Assembly (NCBI RefSeq): GCF_932526225.1
Contig: NC_064035.1
Location: 11,397,296 to 11,457,295, forward strand
From: Nematostella vectensis
Lineage: Eukaryota; Cnidaria; Anthozoa; Actiniaria; Edwardsiidae
DNA length: 60,000 nucleotides
Reading direction: 5' to 3'
The first letter of the stretch is position 1. Each line of letters starts with the position of its first letter. Under the pieces are notes generated by a model that had not been told where the DNA came from, did no database searches, and saw only the letters and a list, made by a program, of their open reading frames with translations. Below are positions 19,201-33,600 of this stretch, piece by piece. Position numbers and translations under genes: made by a program.

Positions 19201-22200
19201 TTACATAGAGAAAGTCTGAACACTCTGAGCCAGCATCTGAACTTCTTGTCGTGAGCGTGATCACTCGTGTTTCCTTTTTCCATGCTGTCTCCCTTTAGAG
19301 CCCACTCTCAGCCCCAACATCACCCTGATCTCCGCAAGCCCTTATGGAATCACAATCGGATGGACGCCATTGCCCGTTCATGTTCTTCAAGGCTATGTGC
19401 GCGCTTATATCGTGGAGTACTCTGGTACCGGCGCTAATGTTAGTAATGGCTCCGCCCACGCCTCTGCATCAGCGACCAGGATAACACTGCTTGGTCTTCG
19501 CTTTAAGTCCTTGTACAGTATTCGGATGAAGGTGTTGACTATCATTGAGGCTCCATTCTCTAATACTTTGATGGCGAACACCACTGAAGCAGGTACGTCA
19601 TGCTTGATGACCCAAATAGTAATTTAGTAGGAAATAGATGGACGGAAGTGTAACTACTACCTGTAAATCAAAGGCGTCCATTGTTTCCTGAATCGGAGTT
19701 ATTCTTAGTAGAACTAAAACTTTAATGTAAAAACAATGTATCATATTGGTAAAAATGAAAGACACTAAAATAAAGCGAATCAGCGACCTAAACCAAACAC
19801 GCTTCGATGACGACCTCTTCCTTATTAACGTTTGTTTTTAAGCTCCTCCGGTTTGCCCGCCAAATGTCGGCACCGAATACATAACTGAAACAAAAGTGAA
19901 CATCACTTGGCAAAGTATTCCCCAAGAAGAAGCTGGAGGGGTAATACTTGGCCACATGTTAACTTACGTCATCGCGAACTCTTCGGATAGCCACCGGACT
20001 ATCCAAGTGAATGGCTCTCAAATGTTTTACCTACTCGACGGTCTACGCAAGTATACTAGCTACTTGGTTACCCTCGCGGCATTCACCAGCACCGGCAAAG
20101 GGAAGAACTGTTCGCTGATTGTCAAAACTGCTGAAGGAAGTGAGTATTGGATTAGTTACTGGTGTCCCCACCCTACCGTCCTCCGGCCTGTTTTTTTTTT
20201 CTTCATATGATCTATGTCCACACTCTTCCACTCCTCCTCATAACTACATAGGTAGGATGACTAGAAGGGTGTAGATGACCGATCGACTGATTGATTGTGT
20301 TCATTACCTCATCAGAGCCCGCAGCAGATGTCAACGTTACAATTTCGTCCGTCAACACCTCTGCCATCGTCATCGCTCTTGGGGAGGTGGAAGGCAATGT
20401 TAACGGCGCCCTGCGTGGTTATGTACTCACGCTCTATGACACTCTTCGGAATGTGAACATCACAGTTTACACCTGTGCTGGAAGCGGGGACCTGTCTTTG
20501 AACGACCTGTTCCCATACACACCTTATAAAGTGTTGGTGGGAGTGTTCAATAACGACAACTTAGGGAATTCATCAGAAGCTGCTTCGTTCCGTACCTTAG
20601 AAGCTGGTAAGTTATGCCATGGAGCAATCTTATAACTTCAGCCGCTATGATACGCGCTGAATGGTCGAGACGCATTGACGCTCGATGCAATTCTTGTTGC
20701 CCTATTTTTTTGCCACTCATCTTACGTTATTTGGGTATGGTTTTTTTTTGGCTTTATTTTGGCCTCATGTCGGAACAGGTGATCGAACCCGAAGCCCAGT
20801 GGTGAAAGGCACTGCGCAATCTTATTGAGTGCCATGACGTATAAATAGGTGAAGTGCTATTTTGTTTATGATAACTGTTAAAATAAAGCAGGTGGGTGCC
20901 CCGCTAACCCAAACTGATTCTTGTCTTACTTCCACAAAATTGAGTTATTACTAGGATTCTATTGTAAGCACGGATCCAGGAAACATTCTAACCTTTTTAC
21001 GAAAAAAAGCGCTGGACACATTAAAATTAACAGAATGTAATTTAGTTAACGTACTAACGCTTAGTATCTTGACCTGTTTGCGTAAAAAGCTGTAAATAGG
21101 CTTTGATCCGCGCCAGTATTGAATGTGGAGGAGAGTCAGATGCCATAGAATCTTAGGCAAAATCTAAAAAAACTAAAACATGGCTGTGCATGTTTTTTTA
21201 TTCATATGATCTTTGTCCACACTTTTTTCATCCCCCTCATAACTACATAGGTAGGATGACTAGAAGGGTTTTTTGACCTGTTTGCGTAAACAGCTGTAAA
21301 TAGGCTTTGATCGGCGGCGGTATTGAAAGTGGAGGAGAGTCAGATGCCATAGAGTCTTAGGCAAAATCGTTAAGTACAAAGTTCATACTTGAATAAACAA
21401 AAAGAAACCTCTGTTCGATCAACCCTTTGCAAGGTTCCGATAAATGTCCCATTGTATTCATTTACTGGTTTTGATACACGGTTTTTATCTTTTTTTTTTG
21501 TGTAGCACCAAGTAAACCACCTAGGAATGTGACAGCTAAAAACAGTAGCTCAACCACTTTAACACTGACATGGAGTCCCCCAGACGAGTTCTACCTCAAC
21601 GGCATTCTTCAGGGTTACCGCGTATTTTGGCAGAAAACATTTGAATCCAATCCTGTGGTGCACAACATGACTGTCCCCACATCTCAAGCTGAAGATCAGG
21701 TGTCAACCCGCAGGTAAAGCTTGTGTGTTGCAATGCATTAGTGGCTTATGGTGTAGTTATTTATGCATCACTGTGCAGGTGGTCCCTAGGTACAGCTTGT
21801 GTGGTGCAGTGTGTTAGTACATGGCTAACTGTGCAGGGGGTTCCTAGGTACAGCTTGTGTGTTGCAGTGTGTTAGTACATGGCTAACTGTGCAGGTGGTC
21901 CCTAGGTATAGCTTGTGTGTTGCAGTGTGTTAGTGCATGGCTAACTGTGCAGGTGGTCCCTAGGTATAGCTTGTGTGTTGCAGTGTGTTAGTGCATGGCT
22001 AACTGTGCAGGTGGTCCCTAGGTACAGCTTGTGTGGTGCAGTGTGTTAGTGCATGGCTCACTGTGCAGGGGGTCCCTAGGTACAGCTTGTGTGGTGCAGT
22101 GTGTTGGTGCATGGCTCACTGTGCAGGTGGCCCCTAGGTACAGCTTGTGTGGTGCAGTGTGTTGGTGCATGGCTCACTGTGCAGGTGGTCCCTAGGTACA

Positions 22201-24587
22201 GCTTGTGTGGTGCAGTGTGTTGGTGCATGACTCACTGTGCAGGGGGTCCCTAGGTACAGCTTGTGTGTTGCAGTGTGTTAGTGCATGGCTAACTGTGCAG
22301 GTGGTCCCTAGGTACAGCTTGTGTGGTGCAGTGTGTTAGAGTATGGCTGACTGTGCAGGTCTTCCCTTGGTACAGCTTGTGTGGTTAAGTGTGTTAGTGC
22401 ATGGCTAACTGTGCAGGTGGTCCCTAGGTACAGCTTGTGTGTTGCAGTGTGTTAGTACATGGCTAACTGTGCAGGTGGTCCCTAGGTATAGCTTGTGTGT
22501 TGCAGTGTGTTAGTGCATGGCTAACTGTGCAGGTGGTCCCTAGGTACAGCTTGTGTGGTGCAGTGTGTTAGTGCATGGCTCACTGTGCAGGGGGTCCCTA
22601 GGTACAGCTTGTGTGGTGCAGTGTGTTAGTACATGGCTCACTGTGCAGGGGGTCCCTAGGTACAGCTTGTGTGTTGCAGTGTGTTAGTGCATGGCTAACT
22701 GTGCAGGTGGTCCCTAGGTACAGCTTGTGTGGTGCAGTGTGTTAGAGTATGGCTGACTGTGCAGGTCTTCCCTTGGTACAGCTTGTGTGGTTAAGTGTGT
22801 TAGTGCATGGCTAACTGTGCAGGTGGTCCCTAGGTACAGCTTGTGTGTTGCAGTGTGTTAGTACATGGCTAACTGTGCAGGTGGTCCCTAGGTATAGCTT
22901 GTGTGTTGCAGTGTGTTAGTGCATGGCTAACTGTGCAGGTGGTCCCTAGGTACAGCTTGTGTGGTGCAGTGTGTTAGTGCATGGCTCACTGTGCAGGGGG
23001 TCCCTAGGTACAGCTTGTGTGTTGCAGTGTGTTAGTGCATGGCTAACTGTGCAGGTGGTCCCTAGGTACAGCTTGTGTGGTGCAGTGTGTTAGAGTATGG
23101 CTGACTGTGCAGGTCTTCCCTTGGTACAGCTTGTGTGGTTAAGTGTGTTAGTGCATGGCTAACTGTGCAGGTGGTCCCTAGGTACAGCTTGTGTGTTGCA
23201 GTGTGTTAGTACATGGCTAACTGTGCAGGTGGTCCCTAGGTACAGCTTGTGTGGTGCAGTGTGTTGGTACATGGCTCACTGTGCAGGGGGTCCCTAGGTA
23301 CAGCTTGTGTGTTGCAGTGTGTTAGTACATGGCTAACTGTGCAGGTGGTCCCTAGGTACAGCTTGTGTGGTGCAGTGTGTTGGTACATGGCTCACTGTGC
23401 AGGGGGTCCCTAGGTACAGCTTGTGTGTTGCAGTGTGTTAGTACATGGCTAACTGTGCAGGTGGTCCCTAGGTACAGCTTGTGTGGTGCAGTGTGTTGGT
23501 ACATGGCTCACTGTGCAGGTGGTCCCTAGGTACAGCTTGTGTGGTGCAGTGTGTTAGTACATGGCTCACTGTGCAGGGGGTCCCTAGGTACAGCTTGTGT
23601 GGTGCAGTGTGTTAGTGCATGGCTCACTGTGCAGGGGGTCCCTAGGTACAGCTTGTGTGGTGAAGTGTGTTAGTACATGGTTCATTGTGCAGGTGGTCTC
23701 TAGGTACAGCTTGTGTGGTGCAGTGTGTTAGTACATGGCTAACTGTGCAGGTGGTCCCTAGGTACAGCTTGTGTGGTGCAGTGTGTTGGTACATGGCTCA
23801 CTGTGCAGGGGGTCCCTAGGTACAGCTTGTGTGGTGCAGTGTGTTAGTGCATGGCTCACTGTGCAGGGGGTCCCTAGGTACAGCTTGTGTGTTGCAGTGT
23901 GTTAGTGCATGGCTAACTGTGCAGGTGGTCCCTAGGTACAGCTTGTGTGTTGCAGTGTGTTAGTGCATGGCTAACTGTGCAGGTGGTCCCTAGGTACAGC
24001 TTGTGTGGTGAAGTGTGTTAGTACATGGTTCATTGTGCAGGTGGTCCCTAGGTACAGCTTGTGTGGTGCAGTGTGTTAGTACATGGCTAACTGTGCAGGT
24101 GGTCCCTAGGTACAGCTTGTGTGGTGCAGTGTGTTGGTACATGGCTCACTGTGCAGGTGGTCCCTAGGTACAGCTTGTGTGGTGCAGTGTGTTGGTACAT
24201 GGCTAACTGTGCAGGTGGTCCCTAGGTACAGCTTGTGTGGTGCAGTGTGTTGGTACATGGCTCACTGTGCAGGTGGTCCCTAGGTACAGCTTGTGTGGTG
24301 CAGTGTGTTAGTACATGGTTCATTGTGCAGGTGGTCCCTAGGTACAGCTTGTGTGGTGCAGTGTGTTAGTGTATGTCCCACTGTGCTGGTGGTCCCTTGG
24401 TACAGCTTGTGTGGTGCAGTGTGTTAGTACATGGCTCACTGTGCAGGTGGTCCCTAGGTACAGCTTGTGTGGTGAAGTGTGTTAGTACATGGTTCATTGT
24501 GCAGGTGGTCCCTAGGTATAGCTTGTGTGGTGCAGTGTGTTAGTGTATGTCTCACTGTGCTGGTGGTCCCTAGGTACAGCTTGTGTG

Positions 24588-24624
<37 letters not shown>

Positions 24625-27600
24625 GGGCGTGTACTTGTCACGCCCTTAAGAAAACGTGAAAGGTATAATATTGCGTTTCGACGTGTTCCGGTCTTTTATT
24701 TGACAGGAGACGGCGTGCGGTGACGCCTTGCTGTGGCCAAATGACGCTAGTACTTGATGGCTTACAGCCTTACACCATGTACACAATCAGAATCCTCGCC
24801 TTCACCGTGGCTGACGGTGAATTCGTAGCAATAAACGCGACGACAAATGAAGACGGTGAGATTGCCTAACGGTCTGTCGTTCGCATTATCGTCTGCATCG
24901 TAGTCATCTTTCACAATAAAACAACAATGCTTGTTCATATCACAATCATCATCACTTTATAATATCATTATCGCGCGGGCACTTGGATAGTCCAAGTCTT
25001 TAAACTATCTGTATTTGAACATTTGGATTTCAATCAGAATCTTATACCTTTCACGTTTTCTTAAGGGTGTGACACGTCGAAACGCAATAATTGTGTGTGC
25101 ATCTAGAACTTTTCATATCAATAGTTTTTTATGAAAATTCAAACGTTTAAATCTGACTAAAATTTTCAAATCTGACTAAAATTTTCAAATACAAATAATT
25201 TAAAGACTGGGACTATCCTAGCGCCCGTGATCGCCGTCACTTAATTGCATCTCACATGATGTCGCCATCATCACTACGTATTTTATATCGCTGTTTTGCG
25301 TTACTACTGCTGTCTTATTTTGGTCGCACAAACAGAATATTTATATTTTGAGAAATATAAGAAGCATGTCTCATGTACATCGTTTATCATATCTTTAGAT
25401 CATCGATGTCAATATCTGAATTTCCAAAACCGTTCAAAAACGAACAAACATTATTTAAAAATAAATCTTATGAATCTTCTCGTTATATGCATTACTTCCT
25501 CTAGTTCCCAGTAGTCCTCCACTCAACGTGACCTTGACAGCCAACGATACGTCCATCAATGTCACCTGGCAACCTATCCCTGAGCAAAACACCAATGGTG
25601 ATCTACTAGGGTACCACGTGTTCTACCAGGAGTCGCACACCGGTAACTCGACTCCCCGCCTGGTGACTGTGGACCGCAGCTCTTTGGCCGTGCAGCTGCT
25701 GAATCTGACGCCCTACACGGGATACCTCGTGTCTGTTGCTGGCTTCACGGCTCCCGGCACAGGAGAAGTGTCTACAATGATGAGCATTAATACCAGCGAG
25801 ATCAGTAAGCCCCGTATATCCTATGGCATTTGGAAAATGGGAGGAGGCTACAGCTGATATACCTGACCAGAATATAAAGTAAATTTCACTTGTTTCCGCC
25901 AAAAACATCAAGAGGTTTGCAATCCTGGTTTATATCTTCTCTTAGCGATGTGATAAGGGTGCATTTTTTTGTGGAAATGATGTTTACTTACTCCCCTTAT
26001 GTAAAACAAAAAGTTAGATAAACCAGGGATTAACGGTTGAATTCAGTGCCATCTGGTAAATTTCTTCTGTAGTAAATGGAGTAAATGGCCATGCTGTTGC
26101 GGCTACCCCGCCTATTGTGGCGAAGCTAATAAAATAAAATAAAAATAAAATAACTCCTTGCTTTTTCTCAAGGACCAGGAGCAGCGCCCACGAGTATTGG
26201 TGGCAGCGGTATTAGCACCAGTTCCGTCAGCGTTACCTGGCAACCGGTTCCCTTGAACAAGCAGTTCGGACGAATTCTCGGCTACAAGATCCTATTATGG
26301 AATGTGACCTTTCAGATGAATGTCTCGTTGGTTGGCGAGGACGTGCTTTCTCATGTGGTCAGCGGCCTCTACACACTCACAAGCTATAATGTATCGCTGC
26401 TCGCGTACAATAGAATGGGTGAAGGGCCCTGGAGTGAGAGCATAGTCTTGACCACACTAAATAAGTGTAAGCCTTCGACTGTTTTCATTCTTTACAATCC
26501 TTTCGTGGTTCTATAATATAAACTACTTCTGGCGTTTTTGTAAGAAAAAAATAAAAGTTTAAACCGCAAGTTCTCTCGTTTTACTTCTGGTTTGGTGAGA
26601 AATTGGCGATGTGACTTGGAATATAGGGTATTATATTTGATTTGCTTTTATTGCACCACGTCTTGAAAGGTTTGATAATCGGCCGGAGACATAAAATAAC
26701 AGTTTTTTCACTTTTCTCCAGTTCTGTCGGGCCCTAATGTGACAGGCTTCAGTCTGGATGGAAACAGTATGACACTGGACATTGTTTCTTCTGAAGGTTT
26801 AGTACTAGGATACACGGTATGATATAGTATCAACAACACCTTGCCTCCCATCATTCACCAGCCCACACTTCACTCTCACTACTACTTGCATTATTGCCAT
26901 TCATCATCCCCATTATCTTAATTATTATCGCTTACATACCATCATCATGATCATCAACACTACTTGCATTGGAATTAGTCATCATAAAAATCATATCCTC
27001 ACTATCACAATAACTAGCCAACATCTTTGACGTTACACATAGCGTTTTATTATGAATAATAAGAGAACCAATACCACCATCCATACCATCCTCACCACCT
27101 CTCGTTTAACCAGGCCTTTCAATTCGACGTCTACTTATTGCGGACGGCGTCAATTTTATCATTAGGGACCTTAAGCAAGGACGACGACGACGGCTAGGAC
27201 TACGATATAAAAAAACGCTTTCTCGCTTTGTGATAAATTCCGCTTTGATTACAATGGAATAAGCAAAACATTTTGGTCATAGACAGATAAAAGTAAACTA
27301 AGGACTTAGTTCCACGATAGAGAACGTAATAAGAATAGTGCAAAATCAATTGACCGTCCCAGTTGGGGGTTTTCACGTCGTAGTTCGGTGTTAAAAGGGT
27401 GACATTTATCAAACAGTACGCATTTTCACTTGCTGCTATTGAATTCTGAATTTCATTTCATTGTTTTCTGCAGTTGTTGCCCACATGGCCCGTCGCCGTT
27501 TTTAGACCCTTATTAGCTCTATATCTATATGAGGATGTCGTGTAATAACGGCATTAGTTCTACGTAACTGCGGTTCGTAATAGTACTGATCTCACGGTCT

Positions 27601-30600
27601 CTCTCATCTCGTGTCCCCAGGTGGCGTACTACCCAGTGGGATCACCTTACTCTCTACGCGAGCGTTTTTTCGGCCCAAACGCGACTTCGTTCAAGCTGCC
27701 CGCACTCGATCCTAAGACAGACTATACAGTACTATTGACGGTGGCCTTTCTTGGGGGGTTAACGGCTACCACTAATCTCACCCTTAACTCTGGAATCGAA
27801 GGTATGGTGTCGCAGATATAGGGTATGGGAGATGGTAAAACTGGAAAGAGTACAGATAAGCTGTAAATAAAACTGGGTGGTCTTCAAATACCTGGTGGAA
27901 ACAGTACAAAATTCTACGCAAAGTTGAACTGTTGCGCCTGTGAAAACAGAGTGGTTTCTAGCATATTAGCCCTTCGGAACAAGATACTGAATGTTTCCCA
28001 TTTTTTTCACAGAGGCGTTAATCACACCAGTTCAACCTTGTGTTGATTTTTACATCCTAATATAGTATTGGACGTTTTCCAATGTTATACATGCACGCCC
28101 TTTCCAACCTTAACAAATACTGGCTAAGCGCCTGGCGCAAGATTACTTATATCATAAGTAACATGTTCACTGTGAGAAGGGACTGTTTCTTATTGTGCTT
28201 CATCTTAGGAGCCATGGAAGCGGTGCCAGGTTCTGTAAAATCTGTAAGTCGTCAATCCGTTGATAGTATCCCCATCAGTTGGGCTCCGGTTCCCTCGACT
28301 CCCCAGGGACCGATCCTCGGATATAATGTGCGATATCAACTGATATCCCTCGGTGAAGAACCGGTCAAGGACCAGCCGATTCACGAGATCAACGTCACTG
28401 GCACCTTTCTGAACCTCACAAACCTCGAGGCATTTGGGAGTTATCGAATAAGTGTGGCTGCTATGAACAAGAAAGGGATTGGTCCAGAGATATACTTCAA
28501 TGCTGGTCAGTAGGAAACGATAAAGCGCCTTTATCTTCCTTCATATACTGAATATTTCATCCTTTATAATCTGTGCCTTCATACAATCACTTTCCCTACA
28601 ACATCCTTTCTTGTTTTCTTCCTTGTTTCCGTCTTTCCTTTTCTCTTCTTTCATGATTATCTTCCTCTCCAACTCCCCTCTTTTCTTCCTTATATTATTT
28701 CAATTCTATCAAATTAAAAAGAACTAATTATGTTGAATGTATTTATTTATACTATTCATTTTTTACTCACAACTTTTGATAAGGATAATTTTTACAGCCT
28801 AGTTTCTCATTCCTTATTCCATCTGCTATGAGTAAAAGAAAATTATGAATTGAACAACGATATGGAAGAAAAGCATATTTTATGGTTTACCTAAGTCATG
28901 AGCGCTAACCTCAATTCTTTAGATCAACAATACTCTCTCGGGTTAAGACCATCACTTCCAAAATTCACAATGATAAATTTTTAAATCATCTGCATAACAG
29001 CATTGAAATAGCTTGCAAAACGCCTGTTTCCTCGCACCGCCGCTAAAATCTACACCAATCCGCGTACAGGACTTTCGATCAGTTTGACAGCAAAGCTTGA
29101 AATATTTCAAATCACTTCTCAAACATTACAGAGACTCATCAGCCGTGTATTTTCAATAGGACAATACGAGGATTCGAGAAGGATCACATATAAGACAGTA
29201 AAACGAGTTGTCCAAACCAGACACACACACATAAAGATGAATACAAGACAAGGTTTTCACATGATGTGAAAATGTAATTTCTGTACTTTTATGATCCTCA
29301 CAAAGTGACGGGTCTTTTCTTGTTGTTATTCAAGTTGCCCCTATACTCTTTTTAGAGACCTGCCGCTGCAGAAAACGTCTGACCACTAACTGGCGCGCGT
29401 ACGTCCCATACACCGACAAATCCGGGCTGAACGGCGAACCCGAAGGTATCATTGCCTCCGTCATCCGCGAGATGTCTGTCTCTTGCTGTGAAACCTGCAA
29501 CACGCACGGTCCGTCCTATGTCGACTTCAACTCCTCTTGGGACTACACGGGTCCTGCCGAGGTCGACAACGAGACAGCCCTCATAGATCGAATCAGCGAG
29601 CACGTTGATCTCACCTTCCCGGTCTACGGGACACGTGACAAGACTGTCTACAAGCCTGGCTTTGGTTTTCGCGCACTTGTGGAGTCACCGGGGATTGCGT
29701 ATGTCGTTCGTGTTGACCATAATATTCCTCCGTACAAGTTAATCGTGGATTCCCTGATTAACACATTGCCGTTCCTGGCCATGACCCTGCTGATGGCATA
29801 CATCGCTGGATTTGTTATTTGGATAATGGTAAGACCATCTGGGTGCATGACGCGTTTGAACTTTCAAGCGCTTTCAAGATTTCAATGATGATAGTGGTGA
29901 TGTTATGATTGATTGCTCTTATTTAGGACCGTCGCCAAAACATGGACGAGTTTCCGCTGTCTTTTATCAAGGGCACATATGAGGGGTGCTGGTGGGCGTT
30001 CATCACCATGACGACGCTTGGGTTAGTTGTCTGTATTTTAATTTGATCGCGTCACGAGCCGAATCGAAGCATTTCCTTCCATTTTGGCATTAAAGGGATA
30101 CAAACAAACCTAATTTATTTAGATTGATCTCTCAGTCCAGTAAAACTTTTAGACCCAAATTAAGCCAAGTGTGTAGATGATAAACGCTTGAAAAAGTGAA
30201 ATGTAGATGGTGACCGAGTATAACGCAGAAGATATTATGTGGAGGCGTGGTCATCTCTTTCGTACAGTTCACGCATTTGATGATGCGATTCAATCTTTTT
30301 GTTTCTTTTTTCTAGATTTTTATTATCACCAACGCTTTATTTCTCGAGAGATTTTCTTATTTGTTGATGTACTTGCAGATACGGTGACCGCGTTCCCAGG
30401 TCTCGCCTCGCCAAGGCGTGCACTATCGTTTGGATGTTAATGGGTATTGTTGTGTTCGGTATCCTTTCCGGTTGTCTGCAATCAGCAGTCGCATCGATCA
30501 CTATGAAGATCAACTCACAACTATATGGTATAAAGGTCAGTAAGCCCCGTACCAAACCGATATCAGCCAGCGTTGCTGGCACAGCTACGCTAGGTTAACA

Positions 30601-33600
30601 ACAATGGAAATCGTGTCATACTTCAAGGCTAGTTCATGATCGCATACGATCACAGCTAATTTGACCTTGCCATCGCAACCGATCGCTAATGTGGTTCCAT
30701 ATGATAGCACTACGATCACAGGGTGGGTTTACTTATAATCGTACACGATCGTGTGCAATGCAAGTACGATCATATTGAAACCAGCCCTTATAGCACCATC
30801 CCAAAATGGTGTGCAGCAGTGCTGGCGCAAATGGCTGATGCTTTAGGCAACATCGCAATTCCGCGCGCTCAATTATTTGAGTGGCCAAAATTGAATCGAG
30901 GAACGTGACATCCTACTCAGAAACTTCATGTTCCAGAGTCTTAACCACGCTATATTTTTTTATTTCTTGGTTCTTCGGTCCTCAAATGCTGCATCGTCTT
31001 TATCATACACACCCTGCATGCTTACAGTGGATTATTCTCCGCTAGGTGCTGGCCATTCATAACTCACCTGAATACCGACTCGGGATTCGACTGAATTCAC
31101 AAGTTAATACAGGTATGCAACACTTTAATGCCATCGTCTTCTCGCTACTAGAGAACCCCTTATTCTTTTCTTTCTTGACGTAGAAGTTTTAACCAAGTTT
31201 AAACCAAGCTCCCTTTTGCTCTCTTTGAGACCGGCGTTGACCACGTATCATTAGAAGAAAAGAATGTTTAACGCGTTGACCACGTATCATAAGAAGAAAA
31301 GAATGTTTAACGCATTCCTAACAATGATTGCTTTAAAAGAATCGCGCCACTAAGCCACCTGTCATTTTCATTTTAAATCCAGCGAAGAATACATAGTCCT
31401 ACAAAGCATACGTTTTTATCGGCTCACTAAAGTGAGAGGTTATTTTTACAAATTTTGTTAATAAATTATCACACTTCCATTGAATGGTTTGTTTTCTTGC
31501 AAACAGATCGTTGTATTTTTAGATACAATAACTTTTGAATGGTTGATTGATACCACACTCCAAAGGGATCTTTTGATATAGCAAATGTGGAAAGGAGTTT
31601 GAAGGAATTTAAGAGGTTGGATAATTTTTTTTCTCTTCTCCACTGTCACCTTCACCGATGTAGTTTTGTTTTATATATAAATGCTGTTTATAATTTTTGA
31701 CAGCGGCCTAAAAAGGAGCGGCAGGCTTCGGGTTTAATATTTGTGCGTATTTTTATCTTTCCTCTCCAACTTTTGAAAAAATTAAAATCGACTGATTCGT
31801 GCTAGTTCATAGCCCCTCACCCAATCCCCCTTCGTAAGGTTACAGGAGGGCTGCCATGCCTCCCCCGTGAGCAAAAAGGTAGTGGTTTACCCCTTAATCC
31901 GTAGCTTGGCCAAGTTTTGACCTCGTCCCTTATTGTTCTTCCCAGACGTCCAACCAAAGAACTTCGAAGAATTATTCAACGCACTCATGGCTCAGAAAGA
32001 CAACGGCGCGCTAATTGACGCATATGCTATTGGCAGCCAAAAGAAATTGTTCCAAAACCCAGAGTTGACAATTGTTAGGATTCTGGACTTGAAGATAGCC
32101 TATGGCATTGTTTTGGGCGGGACGTCTGTAAGAATGAAAAAGTGCTTTTACGAATACATCCACAAGCACAACGAGCGGATCTTTGCACGCATTCGGAAAT
32201 ATGTGAAAATTGTGGAAGAGGTAAGTGATACGCACATCGTCATCATTATTCATCTCGTAACCATAATACCAACAACAGGATAGCTAACTTGATCCCCCAA
32301 AAATCCCCCTAAATCCCCCATGATATCATACAACTAGCCCCATCATCATCACTGTCATAATAATTTTCATCAACATCATAATCATGTTATAAATGGGGCA
32401 TTGTCGTTGTTGTCGTCATTCCAACACCATCACAAACATATTTGTCATCATACAAAAATAAGAGAAAAATGTTTTTCTTCTTTTATGTCATTATGTCCAT
32501 GTCGTTATGTCTGGCTTAACATACGAACATAAGAGTTCGCGCGCCTATGCGTTATGTCTCTTAGTGTGCACCAGGCATTAGGTGCAAATAAACTACTTAT
32601 TGTCATAAACAGGAAAAAAAACCCATCCCTCTCCCCTCCCCCTGCGAGACTAAAACAAAAATTCTCCGGGGGCTTATACGGTAGTACACTCGAGTAGTGC
32701 CGTTGAATATGCTCTGTGGCCCTCCCCGCCCGTACACCCCAGAGAACGAGAACCCTTGGGTAACCAGCCAATTAGTAAGGGTTAAACCTCTGTTTCCTCT
32801 TGGCGGCCAATTAGTAAGGGTTAAACCTCTGCTTCCTCTTTGCGGCTAATTAGTAAGGGTTACACCTCTGTTTCCTCTAGGCGGCCAATTAGTAAGGGTT
32901 AAACCTCTGTTTCCTCTTGGCGGCCAATTAGTAAGGGTTAAACCTCTGCTTTCTCTAGGCGGCCAATTAGTAAGGGTTAAACCTCTGTTTCCTCTTGGCG
33001 GCCAATTAGTAAGGGTTAAACCTCTGCTTTCTCTAGGCGGCCAATTAGTAAGGGTTAAACCTCTGTTTCCTCTAGGCGGCCAATTAGTATAAGGGTAAAA
33101 CCTCTGTTTCCTCTTGGCGGCCAATTAGTAAGGGTTAAACCTCTGCTTCCTCTAGGCGGCCAATTAGTAAGGGTTAAACCTCTGTTTCCTCTAGGCGGCC
33201 AATTAGTATAAGGGTAAAACCTCTGTTTCCTCTTGGCGGCCAATTAGTAAGGGTTAAACCTCTGCTTCCTCTAGGCGGCCAATTAGTAAGGGTTAAACCT
33301 CTGTTTCCTCTAGGCGGCCAATTAGTAAGGGTTAAACCTCTGCTCCCTCTAGGCGGCCAATTAGTAAGGGTTAAACCTCTGTTTCCTCTAGGCGGCCAAT
33401 TAGTATAAGGGTAAAACCTGTGTTTCCTCTAGGTGGCCAATTAGTAAGGGTTAAACCTCTGCTTCCTCTAGGCGGACAATTAGTAAGGGTTAAACCTCTG
33501 CTTCCTCTAGGCGGCCAATTAGTAAGGGTTAAACCTCTGTTTCCTCTAGGCGGCCAATTAGTAAGGGTTAAACTTCTGTTTCCTCTAGGCGGCCAATTAG

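Noticed and set aside
31234-31311. Link between the 39-bp duplication at 31.2 kb and the 39-bp array
   Set aside because: Same length but unrelated sequence; a coincidence.
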